Positions 21,796 to 32,883 of a stretch of 64,000 nt of DNA are shown here, piece after piece. This stretch comes from Pseudo-nitzschia pungens. Lineage: Eukaryota; Bacillariophyta; Bacillariophyceae; Bacillariales; Bacillariaceae. The notes under the pieces were generated by a model. That model made no database searches and was not told where the DNA came from. It saw only the letters and a list, made by a program, of their open reading frames with translations. Where the stretch lies: positions 6,130,501-6,194,500 of the forward strand of contig CM074760.1 in the NCBI GenBank assembly GCA_037355855.1, in the 5' to 3' direction. The position numbers and the translations under genes were made by a program. Position 1 is the first letter of the stretch. Every line of letters begins with the position of its first letter.

Positions 21796-22153
21796 TGTTT
21801 GGAGGGCTCGTATAGTCGGTAGATTTTGTACAAGTTTGGGGATTTTGTTGTTTTAATGTTTTGCTTACTTTAATTGTGAGCAGAAATGAATCCACTCTAA
21901 TTTTCACTAAATTTCTCTTTTACATGCATTCTCGTGTTATTTCTTGTTTTCTTTGTTCCGGTCCATTCATTCCCAGCCCCCATACATTTGTGTACTGGAT
22001 CCAGTGGAAACTTACTTAATGCTCTGTAGGCTTGGTACTTAAGGTCCTATCTTTTAGTAACTGGAAATGTTCGGACCGGTAGGAGGTAATTCTTCTTTGA
22101 TTTGAATCGGGCAAGTCACTGTTTCAAGCACGACTGGAGGTCACGTCCAAACA
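21796..22153 (-). repeat. 3' LTR of element C (358 bp)
   Basis: Plus-strand ends TGTTTGGAGGG...ACGTCCAAACA. Same as 27909-28266 by eye. The adjacent PPT is at 22154-22167 (minus strand, AAGCAGGGGAGTG). Confidence 0.92.
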
Positions 22154-22179
22154 CACTCCCCTGCTTGGAACTTACTCAT

Positions 22180-25100
22180 TCAATCAACCATACTGCTCCA
22201 GAAAGCAGTGTACTCAGCACAGGCTTCCTTGGCCTGGACGGATACCCCACTGATATCTCTGGTTGGCTCTTTTGGTTCATTTGCTCTCTCATGATATTCA
22301 TCCTTGCCATAAAACTTGGAACCATGTTTCTCAAATTGCACTCCTGGCAGGTTCTTGGTGAAGATGTCACTGGTCATGTCATCACCTTCTTTCCACTTGA
22401 CTCTCACCAAACCCATTTCCTTCAGCTCTCTCAGAAAATACTGTTTGACTTCAATGTGTCTTGTTCTTCCAGCAACAGACCAATTGTTACAAAAATCAAC
22501 TGCTCCTTTGTTGTCAACATACAACACCATCGGGAGCTTGATTGCAAGCCCCAGACACATCATCACACGCCACGCATACAACATATCCTGAACACACTGA
22601 ATTGCTGAATACAGCTCTGCTTCCATAACAGACAGGGCTATGATTGGCATCATCCTGGATCTTGCAGACAGATTTGCACCATTCAGCCAGGTGCTCCAGC
22701 CATTCACACTGTGCCTTGATTCGTCTTTGGCATACTCTGAATCGCTCATTCCGATCAGTTCAAACACAAAATCCTTGGTACCGTCCCACTTACCAAATGG
22801 GGCCAATGTCAAACCTCTCTTGGCTGTACCAACACAATATTTCATTACTCTCTTCAATGCCTTCATGTGAGACTTCCTTGCGGTCGTCATGAATCTAGAT
22901 AACTCCCTGACAGCATTCTGGGTCTCAATTCTGGTCCATCTCATCATATGCAGGAGAATGGCTGTACCAGACCTGTAGGTAGTCTGCTCTTCCTTTGACA
23001 GTACAGCGTCTGTCGGGCCTTCTCCCTCTTGCTTCAATACAGAACCAGGTTCAGCTGGAGTGACAGGATTGCCTCTGCACTCATCCAGCTGAAACTCATC
23101 AGAAAATCTCTTGATCTTCACGGGTTGTGTCAAACGCATAGTCCTTTTCTTCCGATCGCGCTCAACATGGCAACCCACATACTCATCCATTTCTCCAACG
23201 TCCTTACACTCAAAGAGTTTCTTCAGTTGCTCTTTGTGCCTCAGTACCTCTTCATCAGGACCCATGATGCAAAAATCATCTACCCACACCAACATCAAAA
23301 GGAGCTTGCCTTCAATCCACTTGAAAAACAAGCATGGGTCTGCTTTGCACCTCTCCATTCTCATTGCTGACATTGCTTGCCGTGCTTCTCTCCAGAATTG
23401 CATGGCGGCTTGCACTGTGCCATACAAAGTCTTCATCAGCTTGAGAACAACATAGGATGGGTAATACTTCTGATATCCTTCTGGAACCTTGGTGAAAATC
23501 TGCTCTCCATTCTGGAATCTTCCATTTAGGAAAGCGCCTTCAACATCCACAATATATGCCATCCAGTTGGCCATTACCATTAGAATCATACACAGTCTGA
23601 TCGTGATATCACTTACGACGGGCGCTGACTTGTCCTGGGAGTCAAAATGTTTGCCATCAACTTGCTTGAATCCTCTCACAGCGTTCCGGCATCTCACAGT
23701 ACCATCTGGCTTCATCTTGTTGGCCCATGTAGTGTCCATCAGCTTGGTTCCGGGTGGAACATCTCTTTCATCCACTTCCTGAAACACTCCATACTTCACC
23801 ATCTTGTCATGCTCTGCATCAATACCCTTCTCGAACGCTTCTCGCATGGGGCTTGTCATGGACTCCTGGTAGTTCATAGTTCTCAGCTCATCAGTATTTT
23901 TAAATGCAGTTCCAGTTGCACCGACAAGCGCGAGCTCATTCATACCTGCATCCTTGCTTGGTAGGGACACGTTAAGCAGATTTAGTTCATTCAAACTGGT
24001 CATATCCTTATGGAACTTGGCTTCCGCTGGGGTCCATGCACATGCATATCCGGCATATTCATACATGGCATTGGACTTGGAATGTCTTGGATCTCTCACA
24101 ACTCTGCCAAATCTGGATGTTCGGAGGATTGAAACTGGGGTGTCTCCCGCCTCCTCTGCATCCTCTTCAGCATCATCTTCATCATCATCATCATCATCAT
24201 CATTATCTTCCTCATCATCATCCGAATCTTCAATTGCATCTTGGTTGGCATCTTCATACATCTCGATGTCCAAATCATCTTCACTGTCACTGTCACTGTC
24301 ACTTTGCCCTCCACTCATGGCGGCCTCCAGGGCTTCAAACGCTTCAAATTCAGGATGCAATGTGGATTGCTTTTGCACACGCTCACTCCCCCCACTTGCA
24401 GCGTGAAATTGGACTTGTCTGGAGCCATAACGGTTAAAACCTTCATGTTCGGGCTGCTGACGTTGAATGGCACCGTACTTGCCGTCCAGGGATTCAAAAT
24501 AGTCAAAAGGGAGCTCAGCTGGGGCGTTTGCAAAATATTGTCGATTCAACCACAGAACATCTCGGGTTTCTGTCATGGTATTCGACTCGGGGTGATACAT
24601 TAGGTAGCAATCACCCGGCTTGTTAGGACAATACCCAGCAAACATGTAGGTCTTGCCCCTGTAGTTGGTTTTAGGGCTTGTCTTTCTTTTACGTCTGACA
24701 ACACCGGCCTCACCAAACACTCGTAGGTGGTGTGTGTAAGGTGGTAACTTGCCCGAAAAATGCTCATGCTTGGTGGCCCATACTCCATTTACCTTGGTGA
24801 CCACCAATCGGTCCACTTGCACAGCACAATGCACGGCCAGGGGAAACATCCTGTATCTGTACTTACGGGGAACCTGGGCATGGCTGCATAATGCCATAGC
24901 CCGACACACTGTGGTGTAAATCGCCGTCTCAGCTACACTGTTCTGCTGAGGGGTATCCACAGATGTGTACTCAAAATCAGCAGGAATTTTCCAAGCTGCT
25001 GACTTCATTCTGTCTTCAAGAGCTTCATTCTCGCCTGCAGGATCACATCTTATGCGCTGAACTTGCAGGCCCTTCACATTCCAGTGATGAATTAATTCAC

Positions 25101-27591
25101 ATGTGGGCTCAACCATATCATCTTTGTGCTTGAAGAATTGCACAAATCTGCATCCGGAGTACTCATCCACAATCATCCGGAAATTTGGCTTGGCAATAAA
25201 TGGGGATCCATCCTGGGGCTTCTTCACTGACGCCATATCCAGAAACAGCCGCCCTCCTGGTTGCCCTGCAACTTGGTGGGTGTTGGTGATGGGAAACACC
25301 TTTCGCTTTGCCTTGGCCTTGGCACAATCCTCACCAGGTTGTAGAGGTCCTTCCTTTATGATCCACTTCAGTGCTTTGGCTGTTGCTCTGACCTTCCTCT
25401 CGTTGGCATGCCCCAGGAGTTTGTGGGCTTGGTTGATGCTCATCTTCACCCCTGGTCCTGTGGCGTCTCCAACTGCAGCTGCATTCACTTCCAGTCCTTG
25501 GGTGTCTTCAAGTCGTCTGAAATAGCCTACCCACACACAGCTTGTTAACGTAGGCACTCTGATGTCAAACCTCAACTCCATATTCCCTTTCTTCAGGGTC
25601 CAGCCTTTGCACTTGCTGCCTTCTGCGCTCCATCCACTTTCCATGGCAACATTGGCTGAGAACAGATTAAATGCAAACTTTGGATTAAAACTCACATTGC
25701 TCAACATCATCCGGTTTTGAAACTTGCCTTTGTTATCCAATTTCTCACAGAATAAATCACCAACTGTGCAGGATTGCATGTCTCCACTCTGGGTTGTAAT
25801 GGTGCTTGAGTTGTTATGGAGGTTGATGGCGCCTCTCAAACTGTTGGAACTGTGGCTGGTCGCTCCACTGTCAAACACAAACACATTGTCATCATAAAGT
25901 AGATCAAATCCCTTGGGCGAATCCTCACCTGACTGCTGAGTATTCCATAGTTGCAATGCTATTTGGGTTTGCAAGGAGGGCAACATGATGGATGCCAAAA
26001 TGAAATCACACTGAACACTGTTGTAATTCATGCTCATGGCAGCTCCCTGCATGTCTCGTTTCATGGATGATTTCCAGTTGCGTGGGCGCTTGTCCTTGTT
26101 TCGATCATCCTCCCAACACTTTTCAGTTGGATGTTGCTTCCCACAGATGCTGCAAATCGTCCCGCCGTTCCTTCTTCTGTTCCCTCCATTGTTTCCTCCG
26201 TTGTTGCCTCCATTGTTGCCTCCATTGTTATTGTTGCTGTTGTCACCTGGTTGGATTCTGGGTAATCCGGCCTGTCGTCTTGGACACTGAAAGGCCTTGT
26301 GGTTCTCGCCTTGGCAATAATAACAGATGATCTTGCTCGTCCACTGGTCTCTGGGATCCCGGAATGCGTCAGCTCCAATCAGGCTCATATCTCTGGCATT
26401 GCTGCTCGCTCCTCTTCCCTTCAATACCACCACGGAACTGTACAAGTTGGTCGCTGTCCTCTCAAGGCGTTCCCAAATTTCGAAGTCATTCACTCCAGGC
26501 TTGTCCTTCAATTCATTCAGTTGGTTGGTGATCGTAATCACCAGGTATGGTGGGATCGCATGCAACAATGTGGCAAATAACTCTTCATTCGTAGGTTGAA
26601 TTGTCTTGTGCTGATACTTCTGTATTAGCCCATATATCTGCTCAAAAATCTCTTTGGGATGGTCCAAAGCCCCCATCTTGATTGCCCTTCGGTCCTTGTC
26701 CAGCTGAATCCTATCTGACGTGTCGGTCCTTCTGTATAGTTTGAACAGCTCGTCAAAAATCCTATGCACTCTGCCTCGGGGCCAATTCTTCTTGTTTATT
26801 GTGTTCTGCTCTTCGGTCACTCCAATGTCAAGCTTGGATTTCTCAATGATGGCGAGTCCCGTCTTGTTGTTTTGGAATGCCGTACACAAATCGTTTATGG
26901 CTTTGATATGTTTTCTCATTGCCTTTCTCTGCTCTGGGGTCATGGATTCGTGGGATACTGAGTAGCCTTCGTTTGGTAGGTCTGGATGCTGTTTTGACGT
27001 TACAAATCCCTCATACTTGCTTCTGCTCGCATGAGCCAGAAACTGTTGGAACCATCCTTCAAAATCAACGTCTCCTGCGTTGGACAGCTTCGGAACCTTG
27101 GTATATGGCATGTTGGAATCACTGGAGTCACTGTCACTCGAATTGCTCTCGTCTGAATCGTAATCGCTCTCGGAGGAATCGTCACTGCTGCTTTCGTCGT
27201 CGTCGTCGTCGTCGTCGTCGCTGCTGTTCGATAGGTCGTCTGCTCCTGCTCCACTCCGCTGATCCACCGCCGAAGCTCCAATCCGATCTGTCGCTTCTCC
27301 AATCCGCTGATCCACTGCCGCAAGCTCCGCCGCCAGACCTTCCTCGTTCGGATCTTCAACACTCAGCTCCTCTTCTTCTAAATCTCTCTGGGTCCTCTCT
27401 CTGCTTCTTTCTTCTCTTCTTCTTTGTGCATCCGCGAGTTGTCGTCTGCCACGTTCTCTTAATTCTGCTCGTCGTTGTATATCTTCCATCAATCGTCGTC
27501 GTATTTTCTTTCTTTCTTCAGCAATCGTACTCGTCTCAGCAAGTCGATAATGATCGTACTCGGCGCGTTCCGCTCTCCAGAGTCGATCCAC
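22180..27591 (-). CDS. gag-pol: Gag-Pol polyprotein of element C
   Basis: 1803 residues in one frame. A charged, Arg/Glu-rich N-terminus and an acidic Asp/Ser stretch (~1-160) precede Gag (from MPYTKVPKLSNAGDVDFEGW, ~160). Zinc knuckles: CYYCQGENHKAFQC (~424) and CSICGKQHPTEKC (~480). Aspartic protease: DSGATSH (~572). Integrase: HKLLGH (~722), then catalytic D in FLDMA (~784), D in RCDPAGEN (~848), E in SVAET (~888). A Glu/Asp-rich linker follows (~1130-1170). Reverse transcriptase includes DVEGAFLNG and VWVDDF (~1437). RNase H includes MEAELYS (~1657) and YVDNKGA (~1688), then the DIFTK motif near the C-terminus. Only one cysteine of the usual CxxC pair is seen in the integrase zinc region. 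First ATG chosen; an internal start at the Gag motif is possible. Confidence 0.95.
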   Translation of the reverse strand: MDRLWRAERAEYDHYRLAETSTIAEERKKIRRRLMEDIQRRAELRERGRRQLADAQRRREERSRERTQRDLEEEELSVEDPNEEGLAAELAAVDQRIGEATDRIGASAVDQRSGAGADDLSNSSDDDDDDDDESSSDDSSESDYDSDESNSSDSDSSDSNMPYTKVPKLSNAGDVDFEGWFQQFLAHASRSKYEGFVTSKQHPDLPNEGYSVSHESMTPEQRKAMRKHIKAINDLCTAFQNNKTGLAIIEKSKLDIGVTEEQNTINKKNWPRGRVHRIFDELFKLYRRTDTSDRIQLDKDRRAIKMGALDHPKEIFEQIYGLIQKYQHKTIQPTNEELFATLLHAIPPYLVITITNQLNELKDKPGVNDFEIWERLERTATNLYSSVVVLKGRGASSNARDMSLIGADAFRDPRDQWTSKIICYYCQGENHKAFQCPRRQAGLPRIQPGDNSNNNNGGNNGGNNGGNNGGNRRRNGGTICSICGKQHPTEKCWEDDRNKDKRPRNWKSSMKRDMQGAAMSMNYNSVQCDFILASIMLPSLQTQIALQLWNTQQSGEDSPKGFDLLYDDNVFVFDSGATSHSSNSLRGAINLHNNSSTITTQSGDMQSCTVGDLFCEKLDNKGKFQNRMMLSNVSFNPKFAFNLFSANVAMESGWSAEGSKCKGWTLKKGNMELRFDIRVPTLTSCVWVGYFRRLEDTQGLEVNAAAVGDATGPGVKMSINQAHKLLGHANERKVRATAKALKWIIKEGPLQPGEDCAKAKAKRKVFPITNTHQVAGQPGGRLFLDMASVKKPQDGSPFIAKPNFRMIVDEYSGCRFVQFFKHKDDMVEPTCELIHHWNVKGLQVQRIRCDPAGENEALEDRMKSAAWKIPADFEYTSVDTPQQNSVAETAIYTTVCRAMALCSHAQVPRKYRYRMFPLAVHCAVQVDRLVVTKVNGVWATKHEHFSGKLPPYTHHLRVFGEAGVVRRKRKTSPKTNYRGKTYMFAGYCPNKPGDCYLMYHPESNTMTETRDVLWLNRQYFANAPAELPFDYFESLDGKYGAIQRQQPEHEGFNRYGSRQVQFHAASGGSERVQKQSTLHPEFEAFEALEAAMSGGQSDSDSDSEDDLDIEMYEDANQDAIEDSDDDEEDNDDDDDDDEDDAEEDAEEAGDTPVSILRTSRFGRVVRDPRHSKSNAMYEYAGYACAWTPAEAKFHKDMTSLNELNLLNVSLPSKDAGMNELALVGATGTAFKNTDELRTMNYQESMTSPMREAFEKGIDAEHDKMVKYGVFQEVDERDVPPGTKLMDTTWANKMKPDGTVRCRNAVRGFKQVDGKHFDSQDKSAPVVSDITIRLCMILMVMANWMAYIVDVEGAFLNGRFQNGEQIFTKVPEGYQKYYPSYVVLKLMKTLYGTVQAAMQFWREARQAMSAMRMERCKADPCLFFKWIEGKLLLMLVWVDDFCIMGPDEEVLRHKEQLKKLFECKDVGEMDEYVGCHVERDRKKRTMRLTQPVKIKRFSDEFQLDECRGNPVTPAEPGSVLKQEGEGPTDAVLSKEEQTTYRSGTAILLHMMRWTRIETQNAVRELSRFMTTARKSHMKALKRVMKYCVGTAKRGLTLAPFGKWDGTKDFVFELIGMSDSEYAKDESRHSVNGWSTWLNGANLSARSRMMPIIALSVMEAELYSAIQCVQDMLYAWRVMMCLGLAIKLPMVLYVDNKGAVDFCNNWSVAGRTRHIEVKQYFLRELKEMGLVRVKWKEGDDMTSDIFTKNLPGVQFEKHGSKFYGKDEYHERANEPKEPTRDISGVSVQAKEACAEYTAFWSSMVD

Positions 27592-27908
27592 AGCTGATCA
27601 GTGCTGTCTGCAGGACTGGCTTTATACCTCTTGGTCTGCTCCCTTAGTCCACCGCAATCTTATCCGCTTTCGCTGGACAGATCCAAACCGTATCCGTGCC
27701 CAAGTTCTATGCTCCGGACCGATCTGCTGACAATTATATCGTATCCACCGTTGTCGACGTACGGTGAATAGATCTGCAATCGTACCTCCTCGTATCGATC
27801 CGACGACGTTGTAATCGTATACGGATGAAGGTAGATATGTAAGCCTTATCCTTATTCCCTGTATTAGATCTATTCGTCTTTACGAGCGCTTCGTAATTCT
27901 TCGAAGAA
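27592..27908 (-). other. Leader and primer site of element C
   Basis: Primer-site candidate AATTCTTCGAAGAA (27895-27908) adjoins the LTR. The leader carries the same GATCTATTCG / ATACGATTG-type repeats as element A. Confidence 0.6.
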
Positions 27909-28266
27909 TGTTTGGAGGGCTCGTATAGTCGGTAGATTTTGTACAAGTTTGGGGATTTTGTTGTTTTAATGTTTTGCTTACTTTAATTGTGAGCAGAAAT
28001 GAATCCACTCTAATTTTCACTAAATTTCTCTTTTACATGCATTCTCGTGTTATTTCTTGTTTTCTTTGTTCCGGTCCATTCATTCCCAGCCCCCATACAT
28101 TTGTGTACTGGATCCAGTGGAAACTTACTTAATGCTCTGTAGGCTTGGTACTTAAGGTCCTATCTTTTAGTAACTGGAAATGTTCGGACCGGTAGGAGGT
28201 AATTCTTCTTTGATTTGAATCGGGCAAGTCACTGTTTCAAGCACGACTGGAGGTCACGTCCAAACA
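27909..28266 (-). repeat. 5' LTR of element C (358 bp)
   Basis: Pairs with 21796-22153; followed by GTATT (28267-28271). Confidence 0.92.
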
Positions 28267-28706
28267 GTATTATCGACGCGTTGCTTGCTGCTCCCCTGTA
28301 TTATCGACGCATTGCTGCTGCTTGCTGTCCCCCCCCCTGTATTGTCGACACGTTGCTTCTGCTCGCTGTCCCCCCCCCTGTATTGTCGACACGTTGCTTC
28401 TGCTCGCTGTCCCCCCCCCTGTATTATCGACGCGTTGCTCGCTGCTCCCCTGTATTATCGACGCGTTGCTGCTGCTTGCTGTCCCCCCCTAATATGTCGA
28501 CGCGTTGCTGCTTGCTGTCCCCCCCTGTATTATCGTCGCATTGCTTCTGCTCGCTGTCCCCCCCTGTATTATCGAGGCGTTGCTTCTGCTCACTGCTTGC
28601 TACTCGCTGCTTGCTGTCCCCCCCTGTATTATCGACGCGTTGCTGCTTGCTGTCCCCCCCTGTATATCAACGCGTTGCTGCTTGTTGCTGCTCCCCAGTA
28701 TCTCCC
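28267..28706 (-). repeat. Minisatellite array 3 (inverted)
   Basis: Same unit as arrays 1 and 2 in the opposite orientation (CCCCTGTATTATCGACGCGT, then TGCTGCTTGCTGTCC). The copia element sits at its left edge. Confidence 0.9.
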
Positions 28707-28991
28707 GACGCCGCCATACTGGATATCCCTGAGCTCCTCCTCATTTTGGATGAGGCCTCTCCTGCCGATTGTTGGGTCTCCATTATTTGTTTGATGCAGC
28801 GATCGATGGGTCGATCGATCCATTTCCACTCTCCCTCAACCAATGACGCAAGATCAACCCCCCCCCATCCAAGACAGTGGCAATAGTCTGCACTTGTGAT
28901 ACGGCTGTTTGTTACCATCTTGCTCACGATTGCTGTTGTGGAGAGAGCAACATTACCGGTATGGAAGGCCGAAGCCCGTAAAGTAAGTTGC
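28707..28991. other. Spacer with possible gene fragment
   Basis: Plus-strand translation from about 28707 gives a helical stretch around ILDIPELLLILDEASPADCW that looks coding. It stops after ~60 codons and matches no family I can name. Possibly a remnant of a host gene. Confidence 0.25.
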
Positions 28992-29204
28992 GAACACCAA
29001 AAAAAGTGATTTTTTAAAGAGATTGGAAAGGCACTCTAACATGGTCTTTAACCTTAGAAAACAGCATTCTTTAAGAGGTTATAACAATTTCTTTACTACA
29101 GAATAATTTTTTGGCACCTTCCCTGCACGTTCGATGAATATTCAGTTCATTTTGGGCGCAAACTCGACCAGTCTCAATTGTTATCGGACTCGTAGTATTA
29201 CCAA
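28992..29204 (-). repeat. Right arm of the long inverted repeat
   Basis: Diverged reverse complement of 20031-20245. Confidence 0.7.
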
Positions 29205-29397
29205 AAACACACACGGTATGTAGTAGCACTCAGAACGCAACAAAATGATTACTCTTAATACTTCCTTACTAGAAGTGTACGTAGTATCGTGTATCGCGTT
29301 GTGTCGGAACGAATTTTGTGGATGTGTGGACGTGTGTGCGTGTGCGTGTGCGTGTGTGTTTGTGTGTCTCGACCCCGTGGAACGTTTGTCACAGCAT
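29205..29397. other. Spacer with GT-rich repeat
   Basis: No gene. A (GTGTGC)-type microsatellite lies at about 29325-29368. Confidence 0.5.
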
Positions 29398-29402
29398 CTG
29401 CT

Positions 29403-29826
29403 TGTTTGGAGGGCTCTGAAAGATCCTGTAGATTTGTACGAGGTTTGAGTTTCTTTAATCGTTTTGGTTATTACATTGTTAATCCTGAGTATTCCGATTA
29501 CTGAGATGATCATTCAGACCATCGATTCTCCATTCTCATCTCTTGTTTCCTGTTCTTATTCTTATCCACACAATTAACCTTCTGTACACGAGTCTACTAG
29601 AGCCCGTGTATTTATACTTAATGCACTGTAGACTCGGTACTTAGAGTCCTATTTTTAGTAACCTTGGTAATGTCCCTTCAAGTAAGTGGTAATCCCTCAT
29701 GTCTCTAGTCCCGGTCATTCATATTCTCATTCCCGGTCCATATTCAATGGTCTTATGTCCATATTCAATGGTCTTACGAAGCATATCATAAGTGCACATA
29801 TCACATCTGGATGTCACGTCCAAACA
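29403..29826 (-). repeat. 3' LTR of element D (424 bp)
   Basis: TGTTTGGAGGGCTCTGAAAG...ACGTCCAAACA; same as 34420-34843 by eye. Shares termini with, but differs from, the 360- and 358-bp LTRs. Confidence 0.92.
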
Positions 29827-30921
29827 CACTACCCTGCTTCAAAGACTTTTGAATCACACTTCCTTCTTCAACGTTTCGCCACCAATCCTTTGGGCCTCTT
29901 CAGTTTATTGTTACGTCGTTAAATCTTCACACTTCTTGTATTGCTTCCGTTGTTAAGTCTTCGTACATTCTGTCTCAAATAATGGCGTTCGCTCAATCCT
30001 TAAACTCTTCAACTCTTCATCATCATGTTCATTCAATGCTCAAACTCTTTGTAAATCTCTTTTCATTTGTAATTTCCTTTGTAATATTTTCTTCCTATGG
30101 TCAGTCGAGTGTATAATCTTCATCGCATTCATCACTCGAACACTCATTTCCTATCCATCGATTCAATAATCAATCATCCATTTCAATTGTTGTCTTTCTT
30201 ACAATCTAATCCGTCCATGTTGCAATCGATCGGTTGCTCTTACGTATAATCAAATTGCTCCATGTTACGATTGATCCATTGCCACACATTTGAATCGCTT
30301 CATCATCATCTTACGACCGATCCATGCAATCAATTCCAATTGTTCTTCCATGGTCTTTAATTCGCAATCCGTTCGATCGATCCGATAGCATACCTTTCAT
30401 TCTTTCGCTTCTATAAACTCCACGCACATGCGATTGTATCAATCCGTCTGATCGGTCTCCGTCTCTGCAAACTCATGCGATCGATCTGTATCAATCCGCT
30501 CCTTTGTTCAACCTTTATCACTGCTCCTCAAATCGTCTGCTCGTTGATTCATCCATATCACAAGTCGTATCCTGCTTCTGTTAATTGTTCTGCATCAGAT
30601 TGAATTCTTCTTCCTGATCTCGATTGTTGTGTTTAATCCATTTCTTCCATATAGCTCGTTTCGGGCTTGTTTCGCTTTAACCCTTCTGTATCTGTAAGAG
30701 TCAATTCTTCCGTAATTACTCCCTTTCTTCCATATAATTATTCCGTAATAATCGCCATGTAGCATCATTCGATCGGTTAATTCCTTTCTCCAATCGTTAT
30801 TGCTTCTGCGCTCTGCTCTGTAACTTGCTGTAACTTGCCGCTCTTTAATTTCCTTAGTTTCTCTTTGTTGCATCACCATTCCATTCGCCATTGAATCATC
30901 AAATCACCTCACTACCCTGAT
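29827..30921 (-). other. Post-gag region and PPT of element D
   Basis: Diverged inverted counterpart of 3750-4969. PPT at 29827-29840 and a second PPT-like copy overlapping the gag stop at about 30910-30926. Confidence 0.6.
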
Positions 30922-32031
30922 TCAAAGGTATTGGAATGCGAGTGCGACTCCGGTGAGCTCTGTATCAAGCTCTTCTTGCTCCACAAATTTAGCATTAAGT
31001 TTAGATGTCCAGTTTGCTGGACGTTGATCCTTATTTCTTTCAATTTCCCAACATTGGATTGTGGCATGGATGCCATCGCATACAGCACATAATGGTTTGA
31101 TCTTTGGATTGTCATTTGCCCGGAGGGGACAGTTCTTTGCAATATGCCCCTTCTCCTGGCACCAATTGCAGATTGTATATTTCAACCAGGCCATTGCTGA
31201 GTGCGCTTTCCCATTGCCGCTGTTGCTGCTGCTGCCGTTGCTGCGGCTGCCGTTGCCATCATCCCCATCTTTAAATTCGCCGTTGCTATTGTTAATATCC
31301 GCGCCAAGGAGGCTCATATCATTAGGTCTGGGCTGACGTCCCTTCAAAACAATCACTGAATTGTACAAGTTTGTGGCCGTCATCTCCAGCTTCTCCCAGA
31401 TGTCATATATTGGTGTATCCGCGTCTCGTAAATCATTTAACCTGGTTGTCAATGAGATCACCAGGTACTGCGGAACTCCACTGAGTAGTGTTGCAAATAA
31501 CTCATCTTCTGATGGTTTGATTGTCTTGTACTGGTATTTCTGCATCAGTCCAAACAATCGTTCAAAAATTTCCTTCGGGGGATCCAATGCCCCCATCTTA
31601 ACTGCCTTTAGATCCTTATCCAGTTGAATCCTATCCGCTGTATCAGTTTGCCTGTACAACTTGAACAGCTCGTCAAAAATTCGATGGACTCGGCCTCTTG
31701 GCCACTTCCGGACTGTTTCCGCATTTTCTTCTGTCGTCGCTCCTCTATCCATCTTGGATTTCTCAATAATGGCATACCCCGTATTGTTATTGTGGAATGC
31801 CGAATACAGATCGTCCAAAGCTTTGGTGTGCTTCCGCAATGCCTTCCGCTGTTCTTTCCGCATGGACGCATAAACTGTTGCTTCACCGTCACTTGGTAGA
31901 TCTGGGTGTGGCTGTGTGCTCACTAACTCTGGGTACTTGCTCATGCTTGCGTGAGCTAGGAATTGGCGGAACCATCCTTCAAAATCCACGTCTCCTGTGT
32001 TCGTCAGCAAGGGAATTTTGAGGTACCCCAT
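30922..32031 (-). CDS. gag: Gag protein of element D
   Basis: About 369 residues. ATG at 32031 corresponds to the Gag start of element A. Same layout: helical body, Gly/Asn/Ser linker, two zinc knuckles (CNWCQEKGHIAKNC and CAVCDGIHATIQC). The first ~52 codons are almost identical to element A; the remainder differs at many positions, which marks a recombination point near 31875. It lies downstream of an internal LTR and leader, so the internal LTR could drive it (inference). Confidence 0.87.
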   Translation of the reverse strand: MGYLKIPLLTNTGDVDFEGWFRQFLAHASMSKYPELVSTQPHPDLPSDGEATVYASMRKEQRKALRKHTKALDDLYSAFHNNNTGYAIIEKSKMDRGATTEENAETVRKWPRGRVHRIFDELFKLYRQTDTADRIQLDKDLKAVKMGALDPPKEIFERLFGLMQKYQYKTIKPSEDELFATLLSGVPQYLVISLTTRLNDLRDADTPIYDIWEKLEMTATNLYNSVIVLKGRQPRPNDMSLLGADINNSNGEFKDGDDGNGSRSNGSSSNSGNGKAHSAMAWLKYTICNWCQEKGHIAKNCPLRANDNPKIKPLCAVCDGIHATIQCWEIERNKDQRPANWTSKLNAKFVEQEELDTELTGVALAFQYL

Positions 32032-32883
32032 ACTGGTTGTCACTTTGCTCCGTTAAATATATCCTTGTCCTTCTTCCGTCGATCGTCCGACAATAAAGCG
32101 CGACGCCGACTCGTTTGCTTCTTCTTTCAATCGTATCCGTATCCGCGGATAGATCCTTTCTGTTGTTCGATCGTATTCGTTTCTGCGAATAGATCCCCGT
32201 GTTTGTTCTGTTTTCTTCTGCGATTGTTCGTCGAATCAAATCGCCTGCAAGACCAAATTCTTTCGTTGGTCCAATATCTTTCTTTCGTTGTTTGTCGTAT
32301 TTTCTTATTCTTCTTCTTCCAATCGTGCTCGTCTCAGCGAGTCGATCCTGATCGTATTCGGCGCGTTTGCTCTCCAGAATAGATCCGTGGCTGATCAATG
32401 CCACCTGCAAGACTGGCTTTGTACCTCTTGGTCTGCTCCCTTAGTCCACTGCAATCTTATCCACTTGGATAGACCCAAATCGTATCCGTGCCACGTTCTA
32501 TGCTCCGGATAGATCTGCTGACAATCAAATCGTATTCGTCTTCAGCGAATAGATCCTTGTTATCGTTGTTGTTGTTCTTCAATCGTATTCGGCTCTTTCT
32601 TCTCCGAATAGATCCTTGTTATCGTTGTTGTTGTTCTTCAATCGTATTCGGCTCTTTCTTCTCCGAATAGGTCCTTGTGATTCGTTTATCACCTGCAAGA
32701 CTGAGGTCCTTTCCCGTCAGTCCAATTCGTAATCGTAATTCAATATTCTTCTCTTCTGCAATCGTATCCGCGCTTCGTTGTTTCGTTGTTTCGCAGATAG
32801 ATCATTCGACGTTCTTGCTCTCGCCTCGTGTACTGATCTCTCGTCTTTACAAAGCGCTCCTCGAGATAAAATTCTTCGAAGAA
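32032..32883 (-). repeat. Second (internal) leader of element D
   Basis: Near-identical inverted copy of 1797-2648, including the hairpin repeats and primer site (32870-32883). Confidence 0.85.

Larger units (their letters stand above)
21796..28266 (-). mobile_element. Autonomous CoDi-like Ty1/copia retrotransposon (element C)
   Basis: Full-length 6471-bp element with 358-bp LTRs, TSD GTATT, primer site, one uninterrupted Gag-Pol frame and PPT. LTRs match by eye and the frame is intact, so it may be active. Domain order Gag-PR-IN-RT-RNaseH is that of Pseudoviridae (copia). It shares LTR termini, primer site and PPT with gag-only elements A and D. Confidence 0.95.

Noticed and set aside
28267..28706. 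Possible CRISPR-like array
   Set aside because: Repeats are degenerate, with no unique spacers of constant length, in a eukaryotic context with introns and LTR elements.
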